A model generated the notes under the pieces. That model worked only from the letters and a program-made list of their open reading frames with translations. It had not been told where the DNA came from and did not search any database. The translations under genes and the position numbers were made by a program. From assembly GCF_019393635.1 (NCBI RefSeq), contig NC_057862.1, forward strand, positions 242,034,941 to 242,098,940: a stretch of DNA of 64,000 nucleotides, written 5' to 3'. How positions within the stretch are numbered: position 1 is the first letter of the stretch; the number at the start of each line of letters is the position of its first letter. This document shows, piece by piece, positions 37,656-64,000 of this stretch. The DNA comes from Dromiciops gliroides (lineage: Eukaryota > Chordata > Mammalia > Microbiotheria > Microbiotheriidae).

Positions 37656-37929
37656 AAGGAAAATTCTTAAAGCTTAGGTCTGGCTCATGTCTAGGTTTTC
37701 CCCCAAAGTGGGAAGTAGAAATGTACTCCACATATAGTGTATATCAGGTATAGGACATCTATTCAATTCCTCAAAGAAGACAAAAGAAACACTAAGGCAC
37801 AAGACACTTAAGTGCACATTAACAAAATCTCAAACAAGCAACAGCAGCAAATCTTGCCATTTCTACCTTCATAGTACTCCTATACATCCCATTGCCTCCA
37901 TTATACAGCTACAACTCTAGTTCAAGCCC

Positions 37930-38468
37930 ATGGAGAGTAAAACTATATGTGGTTGCCTTATTTCTGTCCCAAGTTTAGGTTAAATTAGCTGGGGTTTCTA
38001 ATATATTTGTTACTTATAAATTAGAAGCTTTAGCACCAGTTTTGGGCATTAAGCATTTATTAAAGCATCCCAAATATTAGTAAAGAGAGAACACATGACT
38101 CAGAAAGTTAAGAAAAGGCCTATCTAGCCTAGAGCTCAGACCGGCCTGTTTCTTCTTCCAAGTTCTCCTCCACGACCACATCCAAGAGCCAAACTGTTTG
38201 TGAGTGGAAGCTTCCTCTGGGTCCAGAGGAGAGGCAGTCCTTACACACTGCTTCAAGATAATTGGCTAGCATCACCCAAATCCATTGGTTTACTGGACTT
38301 GAGGGTGGTCCAAGAGCAGAACATGCAGAGAACATACCCCCTGAGGGCCAGGCTCTCAGGTACTTGTCGTTTCAATCAAGTCAACTTGAAGTGAGTTAAT
38401 CAGCAAAGTCAATCCAATCAATCCCAATATTATCCTCTCTGGGCGTCCCCAAACCCATTATTCTCTCA
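37930..38468 (-). mobile_element. Solo LTR, antisense, inserted in L2
   Basis: On the minus strand it begins TGAGAGAATAATGGG and has AATAAATGCTTAATGC as its poly(A)-signal region. CAAGCC lies on both sides (37923 and 38469), fitting a 6-bp duplication that also restores the L2 reading order. No internal region is present. Confidence 0.65.
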
Positions 38469-38732
38469 CAAGCCTTCGTCATCTCTGGCCTGTACTACTA
38501 TAGTAGGATCCTAATTGACCTCCCTACCTCAAATCTCTCTCCACTCAGTTGCTTAAGTGATTTTTTCTAAAACTTATGACTGACCTTCACCTACCCTGTC
38601 CCCTTCCATATCCCCACCACTAAGGCCCCTTCCAATGAGCCCCCAGTGATTCCCTATGACCTCCAGAGTCAAATGTAAAAGTTCTTCATAACTTGGCCTC
38701 TTCCTGTTTTTTCCAGTCTTGTTATTCTTTTG

Positions 38733-39557
38733 TGAGTGAGATTTTCCCCACCCCTTAAATATAAGTGATTTAACTGTGATGATAATCAGTACGAGACAAA
38801 TGGTGATTCAATATGTTTAAGCATACTCTAGTTTCTTAAGTTATGTGACCTGTTTCTCTCTGTGCATGCTATATTTCAATCTTGTCCTTTCATGTACCAT
38901 AACCAATGTCCATTGACCGAGTTATGGAGCAGCTTTGTTGTGATGCCCCTTGGTTCATTGTGGTTAAACCACAACACTAAAAATAGTATCTTCTAAGCTG
39001 AAGAAACCAATCAGCATTGAGACTCATGAAGTTACTTTAGAAAGATAATATTTGTAAAAACTGTTAGGCTGTGGTGCAGCTAGGTGGCTCAGTGGATAGA
39101 GCACTGGCCCTGGAGTCAGGAGGACCTGAGTTCAAATCCAGCCTCAGACACTTGACACTTACTAGCTGTGTGACCCTGGGCAAGTCACTTAACCCCAATT
39201 GCCTCACCCCCCCCCCAAATGTTAGGCTGTGCTCTATTTGTGCAGAGCTAACAAGCTTCCACCCAAGATGGGGCACCACTAAAGCTCATGTTTGTTTTGT
39301 TTGATGCTGATTAGGTTTCAGTGTATTCCTTTTCTGTACCATCTGCAATATGCTCTAAAGAGTTGGTCCTAAATGAATAGGGTATAGTGCATTAGGGCCT
39401 TATTAGAGTGGTATAAAAGTCTGACCCTGATTCTGCTCAGTCTTTGGGTTCCAGACCTAAGACCGCCTTTATTGGATCCCTCTCTCAATAAACCTCTTTT
39501 TCTATGGCTTGGAGACTTTGCTGTTTTTGTTCCTCCTTGGGACTTAGAAATTTTCAC
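38733..39557 (+). mobile_element. Solo LTR, sense, ERV1-like, inserted in L2 and carrying a SINE
   Basis: It begins TGTGAGTGAGATTTTCC and ends GAAATTTTCACA. A TATAAAAG box at about 39410 and CAATAAACC at about 39486 give a U3-R-U5 plan like gammaretroviral LTRs. The flanks are L2 on both sides; no clear duplication is seen. Being a solo LTR, it carries no viral genes. Confidence 0.7.
39074..39219 (+). mobile_element. WSINE1/MAR1-type SINE in the LTR
   Basis: TGTTAGGCTGTG at 39062-39073 and 39220-39231 is a perfect 12-bp duplication. The 3' end has a C-run in place of a long A-tail. Confidence 0.95.
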
Positions 39558-39853
39558 AACACTTTACGCCCATTTTTCAAACTCTGTGATCCAATTACAA
39601 CTGGCCTACTTTACAGTTCTTCAAACACAATGCTTCATCTGCCCCTTCATGCCTTGCCATTGGCATTGCTGGTCCTCTATGTTTGCAATGATCTGACCCC
39701 TAACCCCCAGGTCTCAGCTTCCCTTGGCTTTCTTCAAGACCCAGCTCAAGCCCTACCTTCTGCAGGAAGCCTTTCCCTGTCCCTCCATCTGCTAGTGCCT
39801 CCCTCCCCTTCTCAGATGATCTTCTATCTACTCTGCATGTATTTTATGTGTAC

Positions 39854-40599
39854 TTGTCAGTCATTAAACACTTAAGTGCCTTCTGTGTGACAGACATTAA
39901 AGATACAAAGAAAGGCAGAAGATAGCTCCTGCTCTCAAGCATCTCACAGTTTAATGAGGGAGATAACATATAAACTACTACGTACAAAAAAAGACATATG
40001 CAGGATAAACTGGAAATGAGGGAAGACATAAGAATTTATTAGAATTTGGAAAGGCTTCCTGCAGGACCTGAACGAAGCTAAGGAAAACAGGAGATGGAGA
40101 TAAGGAGGGAGGCTATTCCAGACAACAGGAATAGGCAGTGAAAATGTTTAGAGAGGAGAGATGGAATGTCTTATTGGAGGAACCATAAGGCAATTAATAT
40201 CACTTGATCTGAGTATATGGTGGGGGTGTAAAGTACAAGAAAACTGGATGGGTGGGAGTGGGGGAAGCTGGTTATGAAGGACTTTGAAAACCAGAGGGTT
40301 TTATATTTGATTCTGGAGATAATAGGTAGTTGCTGGAATTTATTAAATAGAGGGGTGACATGGTCAGACCTGGTCTTTAGAAAGATCCCTTTGGCAAACT
40401 GAGTGGAAGATGAAATCAGGTGGGTAGGAGATGTGTCACCAAGACTAATCAGCACACTATTGCAACATTCGGCATGAGGTGATGAGCCTGTACCAGGGTA
40501 GTGACAGTGTCAGAGGAAAGAAGGAGGCATATATGCAAGAGATGTTATAAAGGTACAACTGAAAAGCTTTGGCAACAAATTGGACATGGGGGGGTGAGA
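39854..40599 (-). mobile_element. L2 LINE 3' end, antisense, inside a sense L2
   Basis: CAGTCATTAAACACTTAAGT opens the antisense tail. GGTTATGAAGGACTTTGAAA, GACATGGTCAGACCTGGTCT and GCATGAGGTGATGAGCCTGT follow in antisense order up to the RT end. The sense L2 continues on both sides. Confidence 0.8.
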
Positions 40600-41029
40600 G
40601 TGTTATGTGATTTTTCCCTCATTAAAAATGTGAGCTTCTTGAGGGCAGGGCTGTTTTTGTCTTTCTTTATATCCCCAGCTTTTAGCCCAGTGTCTGCTAC
40701 ACAATAAACACTAATTTCCTAACTACTATTGAGAGCACCAGCATTCTCCTAGTCACCCAGAATTGCAATCTCGGTGTCACCCTTGAATCCTCACTTTCTC
40801 TCCTTCACATACCTCATCTGTTGCTAAGTGCTGCCAATTCTACATTCACTAAATATCTCATATACTCCCTGTTCTTTCCTCTGACACTTCACTACCTTTG
40901 CATGGCCCTCATCACCTTATTATGCCTGGACTATTACAACAACCTTCTGGGGGGTTTTCCTGCCTCAAATCTCTCCCCATTCCCATGCATCCTCCTGTGC
41001 AACAATTAAACATAGAAGACATAGTTTCT

Positions 41030-41566
41030 GGGTAATTTAATAATTTTATTAATAGGCTGGCAGATTATTAATAAAAGGAGGCCTATTGGTCATCTCTCTC
41101 AGACCAAAGACCCCCACCCTCACCCCCACGGTGGTGGAGTCACAGTTCATCCACGTCTCCAACTGTAGGAGGTTCACCACACAGCAATCAAATCTAATTG
41201 GTTAACAACAATCAAATCTAATTGATTGACTTGATTGGAGGTGGGTTATATTCAAATGAAATCCAGGGATAGTGATTCAGGTTACTAACTCTTGAGAAGA
41301 ATGACATCAGAGAATCTATACCCTACCCTAGCTGATGGGGGCACAATGGTTCCCACTTAAACTGGTTCTCCACAAGCTAAATCTCATCAGTAAAGTCCTA
41401 CAGTTATATAGACAAAAGAATCTGTCTCCACCCAAGATTCCTTTGACCCAGATGCATCTTACTTTCCAAGAGAACTTTGATGGGGGGGCAGGGAGGGGAG
41501 GGGAGACTAACAAAGAAGGGAAGATCACTGGCTCCCCCAAGATATTGTTAATAATTATTTCTCACA
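41030..41566 (-). mobile_element. Solo LTR, antisense, same family as the 23.8-27.5 kb copy
   Basis: It runs from TGGGTAATTTAATAATTTT to AATTATTTCTCACA. The minus-strand start is TGTGAGAAATAATTATT. It includes CAATCAAATCTAATTG repeated twice at about 41185-41225. It lies within L2 and carries no viral genes. Confidence 0.65.
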
Positions 41567-41589
41567 CCAGCCAGTTGTCAAGCAATATT

Positions 41590-42140
41590 TTTTGAAATTA
41601 TATTTTCTCCCCCCCCCCGCTAATTACATGTAAAAACAATTTTTAACATTCTTTGTTGTTGTTTTTTTAAGTTTTGAGTTCCAGATTCTATCCCTACCTC
41701 CCTCCACTCAGCCCTCTCTGAGAAGGTAAGCAATCTGATATAGGTTATAAATGCAATCATGTAAAACATTTCCATATTGTTCATTTTGTGCAGGAAGACT
41801 AGAACAAAAAAAAGGAAGAAAAAGAAAGGAAAGAAGGAAGGAAGAGAGAGAGGGAGGAAGGAAAGAAGGAAGGAAGGAAGGAAGGAAGGAAGGAAGGAAG
41901 GAAGGAAGGAAGGAAGGAAGGAAGGAAGGAAGGAAGGAAGGAAGGAAGGAAAAAAAGTTTCAGTTTGTATTCAGACAACATATTTTCTTTCTCTGGAGGC
42001 TGATAGCATTTTTTATCATGAGTCCTACGGGATTGTCTCAGATCATTGTACTGCTGAGAACAGCCAAGTCGTTCACAGTTCCTCATCATACAATATTGCT
42101 ATTACTGTGCACAATGTTCTCCTGCTTCTGCTCACTTCCA
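41590..42140 (-). mobile_element. L1 3' end, antisense, with GGAA expansion
   Basis: The reverse-complement L1 3' UTR (GTAAGCAATCTGATATAGG; TCAGATCATTGTACTGCTGA) is flanked by AAGCAATATTT and AAGTAATATTT, a duplication with one mismatch. It lies within the L2. Confidence 0.85.
41838..41952 (+). repeat. (GGAA)n microsatellite
   Basis: Over 20 GGAA units in a row occur inside the A-rich part of the L1 3' UTR. The long Gly/Arg/Lys/Glu frames and their Phe/Leu/Pro/Ser antisense are products of this repeat. Confidence 0.95.
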
Positions 42141-42532
42141 AAGTAATATTTAAAAAGCACAAGTCTATGTTACTCAACTCTGCCCCCCCCCCAATTCAAT
42201 AAACTCCAGTGGTTCCCTATCAGCTCCAGGATCAAATATTTAAAAATCCACTATTTGGCTTTTAAAGCTCTTCATAACCTGGCTCCCTTCTACCTTTCCA
42301 ATCTTTTTCCACCTTACTCTCTTCCATGTACTCTATGATCCAGTGATACTGTTCTTGGAGTTTCTTTAACAAGACACACCTATCTCCTGACTCTGGCCAT
42401 CTCCCCTGGCTGTCCTACATGCCCTGACTTCTCTTAAAGTGTCAGCTGAAACCATATCTTCTACAAGAAGTCATTCCCAATTTCCCTTAACACAAGTTCT
42501 TTCTCACTGTGATTTTCTCTAAATTATCCACA

Positions 42533-42669
42533 GGGCAGCTAGGTGGCACAGTGGATAAAGTACCAGCCCTGGATTCAGGAGGACCTGAGTTCAAATCTGA
42601 CCTCAGACATTTGACACTTGCTAGCTGTGGGACCCTGGGCAAGTCACTTTTAACCCTCATTGACCCGCA

Positions 42670-42722
<53 letters not shown>
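42533..42722 (+). mobile_element. WSINE1/MAR1-type SINE with (TA)n tail expansion
   Basis: The body starts AGGGCAGCTAGGTGGCACAG. Its A-tail runs into about 21 TA units at 42679-42721. Confidence 0.93.
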
Positions 42723-42723
<1 letters not shown>

Positions 42724-43123
42724 GCTATATAACTGTTATGTACATAGTTCTTTGAATGTTATCTCCCCTTGAGGGCAGGGTCTGTTTTAGCCATTCTTTG
42801 AATCCCTAAAGCTTCCCATGGTCCTTGGTAAACAGCAGGCACTTAAATACTTGTTAACAAGACTAGCTGACCTAGTTAAACATCAAAATATGAAGTAGTT
42901 TTTCAAGCCTGCCAAAATGATATTTCACATTTCCATTCAGCCTTGCCCTATTTCTAAAACAACTTCCATGTCTTTTGACAAGCCAAGCCAAGACTTAGGG
43001 CACCTCCTGCTGTCTTTGGTCATCTTATTATCCAAAAGAGGTAGAAGAAACGGAGAAAATATCAGTGATGCAGATAAAACTTTAAAAAAGTACGCCTGGT
43101 GTTTGTTAAAAGTCACCAGTACC

Positions 43124-43274
43124 GGGGCAGCTAGGTGGCGCAGTGGATAGAGCAGCGGCCCTGGAATCAGGAGGACCCGAGTTCAAATTCGGCCTAAAAC
43201 ACTTAACACTTACTTACTAGCTGTGTGACCCTGGGCAAGTCACTTAACCCCAATTGCCTCGCAAAAAAAAAAAA
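43124..43274 (+). mobile_element. WSINE1/MAR1-type SINE, short form
   Basis: AAAAGTCACCAGTACC before and AAAAGTCACCAATACC after form the duplication. The body starts GGGGCAGCTAGGTGGCGCAG. It lies about 200 bp outside the MED6 CpG block. Confidence 0.95.
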
Positions 43275-43951
43275 AGTCACCAATACCATCCTGAGTAGTC
43301 TCCTCTTTGACACTAACGCCCGACCCTGGACAAGTGACTCCAATTCTCTAGGCCTCAACTTCTTCCCTAGTAGAATGGGGACAAAACTTGCCTCTGAATC
43401 TCCCTGGGTTCTCGTCAAGACAGATCTACATAAATTTGAATAATCATAACAAAATTACCTTCTACTGGGCCCCGGGTTGGTGAGTGCTTTTTATTGGAAG
43501 GATGCAGAGCCATCCGGGGCAGACACATTTCTAGCAGACACGTTTTCACCGGGGTCCTCTTATCTTCCCTCCTCCTTCTCCCCCGGCCTTCTTTCTGGCC
43601 AGCCCCACCCCCGTAGTTGGCGTTTTATTCTCCCCAGCCTCTCCCTACCATCTCCCCTTCCCCCTCTTTCCTTTCCCCCCTCCCCCTCCTCTCTGGCCAG
43701 CGCGCCCCACCCCCATTTCGGCCTTTCATTTTCCTCAGCCCTCCACTTCTCCCCTCTCCCTCACGCTCTCACCTCTTCCCCTCCCACTCTTTCCTCTGGG
43801 GCCCGCCCCCAGCCTTCTATTAGCCACCTCCCGCCCCGCACCATGTTTCGGCCAGGACTTCTTCCGGCGCGGAAGGGCGTCCTTGGGCTTTTCCTTCTGG
43901 CGTATTATCGCAGCGCCGGAAGGAGGAGGAGCCTGCGGGGAGTCTGGCGCT

Positions 43952-60950
<16,999 letters not shown>

Positions 60951-61235
60951 ATGTTGGGCTGTTGTTTCCCCAGCACCAAAGAGAAACATACACAATTCCC
61001 CTTCTCTGGATGATATCAGACTTCTGCAGCAAAGACTTTCTACCATCACAGGATTTAAAATCCCTTGTTAAAGCTTTCTCTTCTTTATAAGAAGCTCTGG
61101 TTCCCTAGAAAAGAATTTATTTCATCTCCCTTCTTTGTATGTTAGATTTTTTTTCATTAATTTTTTACATGCTCCCCCATATCAGTAATATGTGTATATA
61201 TGTGTTTATCAAATAAAATAACTTTATAGAATATT
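60951..61235 (+). other. MED6: MED6 3' UTR and poly(A) site
   Basis: About 280 nt follow the stop. AATAAA lies at 61212-61217, with TGTA-type upstream elements in the TATATGTGTATATATGTG stretch before it. A GT-rich tract follows at about 61236-61270, as expected of a cleavage site near 61230-61235. Confidence 0.8.
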
Positions 61236-61239
61236 GGAT

Positions 61240-61985
61240 TTGGGATGATTTTTGTTTGCTTGTTTTGCTCCTTCATTAGTAAATTGTGGTACTTTATAAA
61301 TGTCTGGATCTTCATTTGGATAGCTTTCACTGCCCATCTTATGGTATATATCCTGGTAACTTTTGTACTTTGCAACCTTAAAATGCTATGTAAATGTCAT
61401 TACTATTACTCTAAAGAAAGACGTGTCTGTTGTCAACTTTAGGGCTGACCTATACTAGGTTAAATGATTCTGATAACAGTATTTGTTTGTTTTCTATTCC
61501 ATCCTCCATTTTGAGTGGAGAAAGGGGAAGTTAATCAGTTAAGTGATAATATAGTAATACAAGATAATAACACCAAAATATCTACATTAAATCAGGTCTA
61601 GGATAAGCTTGGGAATTAGAAGATGAATCCTGAGTCCCCAGACTCATGAATCTAAAAATACAGAGTTCTAGGTAATTTAGACATCAGCTCATTTGGGGCC
61701 TTAACTTATTGCAAGTAGGGTTTGTGAATATAGAGAAGACTATCAGCCAGGCTAAACATGAAGAGCTTTTCTTTTTCCTTCTATTTTTCCTTTTTATTAT
61801 CAACTTAACTACAGATAAGAGTATTTTTATGTACAAAGATAAACATTAAACAAGGACTGCATGTGAAGCCATGGATGCAGCATGAATTTTTAAAGTATGT
61901 TTCAAATGTAATATGATAGTTCCAACACTTCTATTTATCTTTATCTCCTGAACTTGTGATCTCTTGTTTATTTTTTAGAGGTTCA
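61240..61985. other. Downstream flank of MED6: unassigned
   Basis: A short MIR-like phrase (TTTGCAACCTTAAAATGCTA) lies near 61370. Otherwise no feature is recognised. Confidence 0.35.
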
Positions 61986-61989
61986 CTGA

Positions 61990-63228
61990 TGCTCTTTTGG
62001 GTTTTTTTTTAGTATCACTGTCATAACTCCCACACTTCTCTTCTAACTTCTCTCCTCTAAGTAAAAGCCCTATCTTTTAATAAGTTTAACAATAATAATT
62101 TTTAAAAGGGCCATACATTGGTCATGTCTGGAAATGAATGTATCATTTTGTACCTCTTGTCAATTTGATAGAAGACATGATTCCTTATTACTCTAATGGT
62201 ATCATTGGCCATTGTATTTGTCCTATCTATTAAGTCTTGTACAATTGATTTCCTCTACAATGTCAAAGTCATTATGTTCTTCTGGTTCTGTTCATTTCAT
62301 TCAGCATCAGTTCATATAATTCCTAGATTTCTGTGAATCCATCCCTTCATTTTTTGATATAATATTCCATTGCTTTCATATATCTTAATTTGTTCAGCCA
62401 TTTACTTCTGTATATGACCATACAATTTGTTTCCAACCATTTACTAAAACAAAAATTGCTCCAATTAATATTTTTGGACATATGAATACTTTCCCTCTGT
62501 ATTTGATCTATTTGGTGGTATAAGCCAAAAGCAGTATTGCTAAATCAAGGTTATACACAGGTTAGTGACTTTCTGAGTATAGTTTCAAATTGCTTTCAAA
62601 AACGATTGGATCATTTAGCTCCACCAATAGTGTACATTAGTACATTTGTCCTCTCTGAGCCCCTTAAACAATTGTTACTTTCCTTTTTTGTCATCCTTGC
62701 CAATCTGATAGGAGTGAAGTGGAATAGAAGAGATATTTTACTTTGCATATCTCAGTGATTTGGAACTTTTTTCATATTGTTAATTACTTACTTTTCTTCC
62801 CTTGAAAATTGTTCATATTCATTGCCCACGTTTTTTGTGCAAAATAGCTCATATATTTGTACCAATTTCTTACATATCTTGGATATCAGACCTTTATCAT
62901 AGAAGTTTGCAGCAAAGATTTTTTTTCTACATTTAACTGTTTCCCTTTGATGTCATTAATCTTGTTTGAACAGAAATTTCAATTTTATGGAAATGGAATT
63001 GTTTATTTTTGCTCCTATGTTTCTCTCCATGCCTTGTTCGGTTAAGAATTGTTCCCCTATTCAGTTTTGAAGGTATCTTATTCCTACCCCCTCCAATTTG
63101 TTTATGATATGGCCTTTTATATTTGTCATGTGTTCATTTGGAGCTTATTGAGTTGTATGAGATGTTAGTCCAAACTTAATTCCTGACAGACTGCTATCCA
63201 GTTTTTTGAGCATTTTTTGTCCAACAGT
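61990..63228 (-). mobile_element. Older L1 3' part, antisense
   Basis: TTCTGGTTCTGTTCATTTCA, TTTGTTCAGCCATTTACTTC and TTTGTCATCCTTGCCAATCT are worn antisense ORF2 and 3' UTR phrases. Confidence 0.8.
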
Positions 63229-64000
63229 AACTTTTTTTAAAATTGTATTTAATTTTTTTCCCAATTACGTGTAGAGATAATTTTCAACATTCATTTTTGT
63301 GAGATTTCGAGTTCCAAATTTTTCTCCCTCCCTCCCCTCCCCCCGCTCTGAAACAGCAAGCAATCTGATATAGGTTATACAGTACAATCATGTTAAGAAA
63401 TATGTATTTCCACCTGTCATGTTGTGAGAGAAGAATCAAAACAAAAAGGAAAAACCACAAGAAAGAAGAAACAAAAAAACAACAAAAGTGAAACTAGTAT
63501 GCTTCAATCTGTATTCAGTCTCCATAGTTTTTTTTTCTGGAAGTGGAGGTCATTTTCCATCATAAGTCTATTGGAACTGTCTTGGATTGTTGTATTGCCG
63601 AGTAGAGCTAAGTCTGTCACAGTTGATCATCTCACAATATTGCCATTACTGTTTACAATGGTCTCCTGGTTCTGCTTACTTCACTTACATCAGTTCATGT
63701 AAGTCCAGGTTTTTCTGAAATCTGCCTGCTCATCATTTCTTACAGCACAATAGTATTCCATTACACTCATATACCATAACTTGTTCAGCCATTCCTCAAT
63801 TGATGGGTATCCCCTTGATTTCTAATTCTTTGCCACCACAAAAAGAGCAGTTATAAATATCTTTATACATGTGGGTCCTTTTTCCTTTTTTATGATCTCT
63901 TTGTGATATAGACCTAGTAGTGGTATTACTGGGTCAAAAGGTATGCACAGTCCCATTGTCCTTTGGGCATAGTTCCAAATTGCTCTCCAGAATGATTTGA
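63229..64000 (-). mobile_element. Younger L1 3' end, antisense, running off the window
   Basis: T-rich start, GCAAGCAATCTGATATAGGT, then ORF2 C-terminal antisense (CATTCCTCAATTGATGGGTA, TTTGCCACCACAAAAAGAGC). It abuts the older L1 at 63228 and may have inserted at that point. Confidence 0.88.

Larger units (their letters stand above)
37800..40720 (+). mobile_element. L2 LINE, RT C-terminus to 3' tail, split by two LTRs and an antisense L2
   Basis: Sense pieces at about 37800-37929 (CTTGCCATTTCTACCTTCAT), 38469-38732 (CCCAGTGATTCCCTATGACC), 39557-39853 (GCCTTGCCATTGGCATTGCT) and 40600-40720 (AGCTTCTTGAGGGCAGGG) are consecutive parts of one L2 copy. Confidence 0.75.
40745..42870 (+). mobile_element. 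Second sense L2 LINE, split by an LTR, an L1 and a SINE
   Basis: RT C-terminal sequence (GCCTGGACTATTACAACAAC, coding LDYYNNL) at 40745-41010, CTCCAGTGGTTCCCTATCAG through CAATTTCCCTTAACACAAG at 42140-42531, and CCCTTGAGGGCAGGGTCTG at 42723-42870 are one L2 in order. Confidence 0.8.

Noticed and set aside
39071-39304. Recurring short protein with RALALESGGPEFKS and LRHLTLTSCVTLGKSLNPNC in many places
   Set aside because: It is the tRNA-derived SINE body translated. It recurs wherever the SINE lies in that frame and is not a gene family.
41838-41952. CRISPR-like regular repeat
   Set aside because: It is a tetranucleotide microsatellite without spacers, in a mammalian genome.
41751-42202. Two sense frames (131 and 141 aa) and an antisense frame rich in Gly/Arg/Lys/Glu or Leu/Pro/Ser/Phe
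   Set aside because: They are translations of the (GGAA)n microsatellite in every frame, not proteins.

Overview
The window is a stretch of mammalian nuclear DNA from a marsupial. It is AT-rich and intron-bearing, and packed with marsupial-type interspersed repeats: CORE-SINEs of the MAR1/WSINE1 type, L1 elements of the marsupial lineage, a HAL1-like ORF1-only LINE, many L2 and MIR copies, and solo LTRs. The repeat set does not let me name the species safely.

One host gene is present and complete. MED6 (Mediator head subunit 6) lies on the + strand from the ATG at 43952 to the TGA at 60950, in eight coding exons joined by GT-AG introns. The exon sum is 741 nt, giving 246 aa. A CpG-rich promoter lies at about 43500-44150 and a poly(A) signal at 61212. 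A second intact reading frame, at 30895-31332, is an intronless RPS19 retrocopy. It keeps a 5' TOP leader, a poly(A) tail and a perfect 15-bp target-site duplication.

Layout: 1-4600 holds LINE fragments, one antisense solo LTR and four SINEs. 4600-15500 is mostly unassigned, with SINEs, MIRs, old L1 pieces and a SINE-split inverted repeat at 8903-9674. 15575-18100 is a long antisense L2 carrying recognisable reverse-transcriptase motifs. 19000-23060 holds L2, MIR and L1, with an L1 sitting inside a MIR. 23796-27492 is a nest: a solo LTR invaded by a HAL1-like element and then by a SINE. 28870-29660 is L2 plus an LTR-like block. 30845-31430 is the RPS19 retrocopy. 31800-37660 is SINE-rich and includes a hAT MITE with an 8-bp duplication. 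37800-42870 is a mosaic of L2 copies invaded by three solo LTRs, an L1 and SINEs. 43470 onward is MED6, whose introns carry L1, L2, SINEs, an LTR-like block and long microsatellites. 61990-64000 is two antisense L1 copies running off the right edge.

I found no CRISPR array, no operon-like accessory system, no RNA gene and no convincing undescribed biological system. The most interesting points are the intact RPS19 retrocopy, the HAL1-in-LTR nest, the unexplained inverted repeat near 9 kb and the three-way solo-LTR invasion of L2 upstream of MED6.
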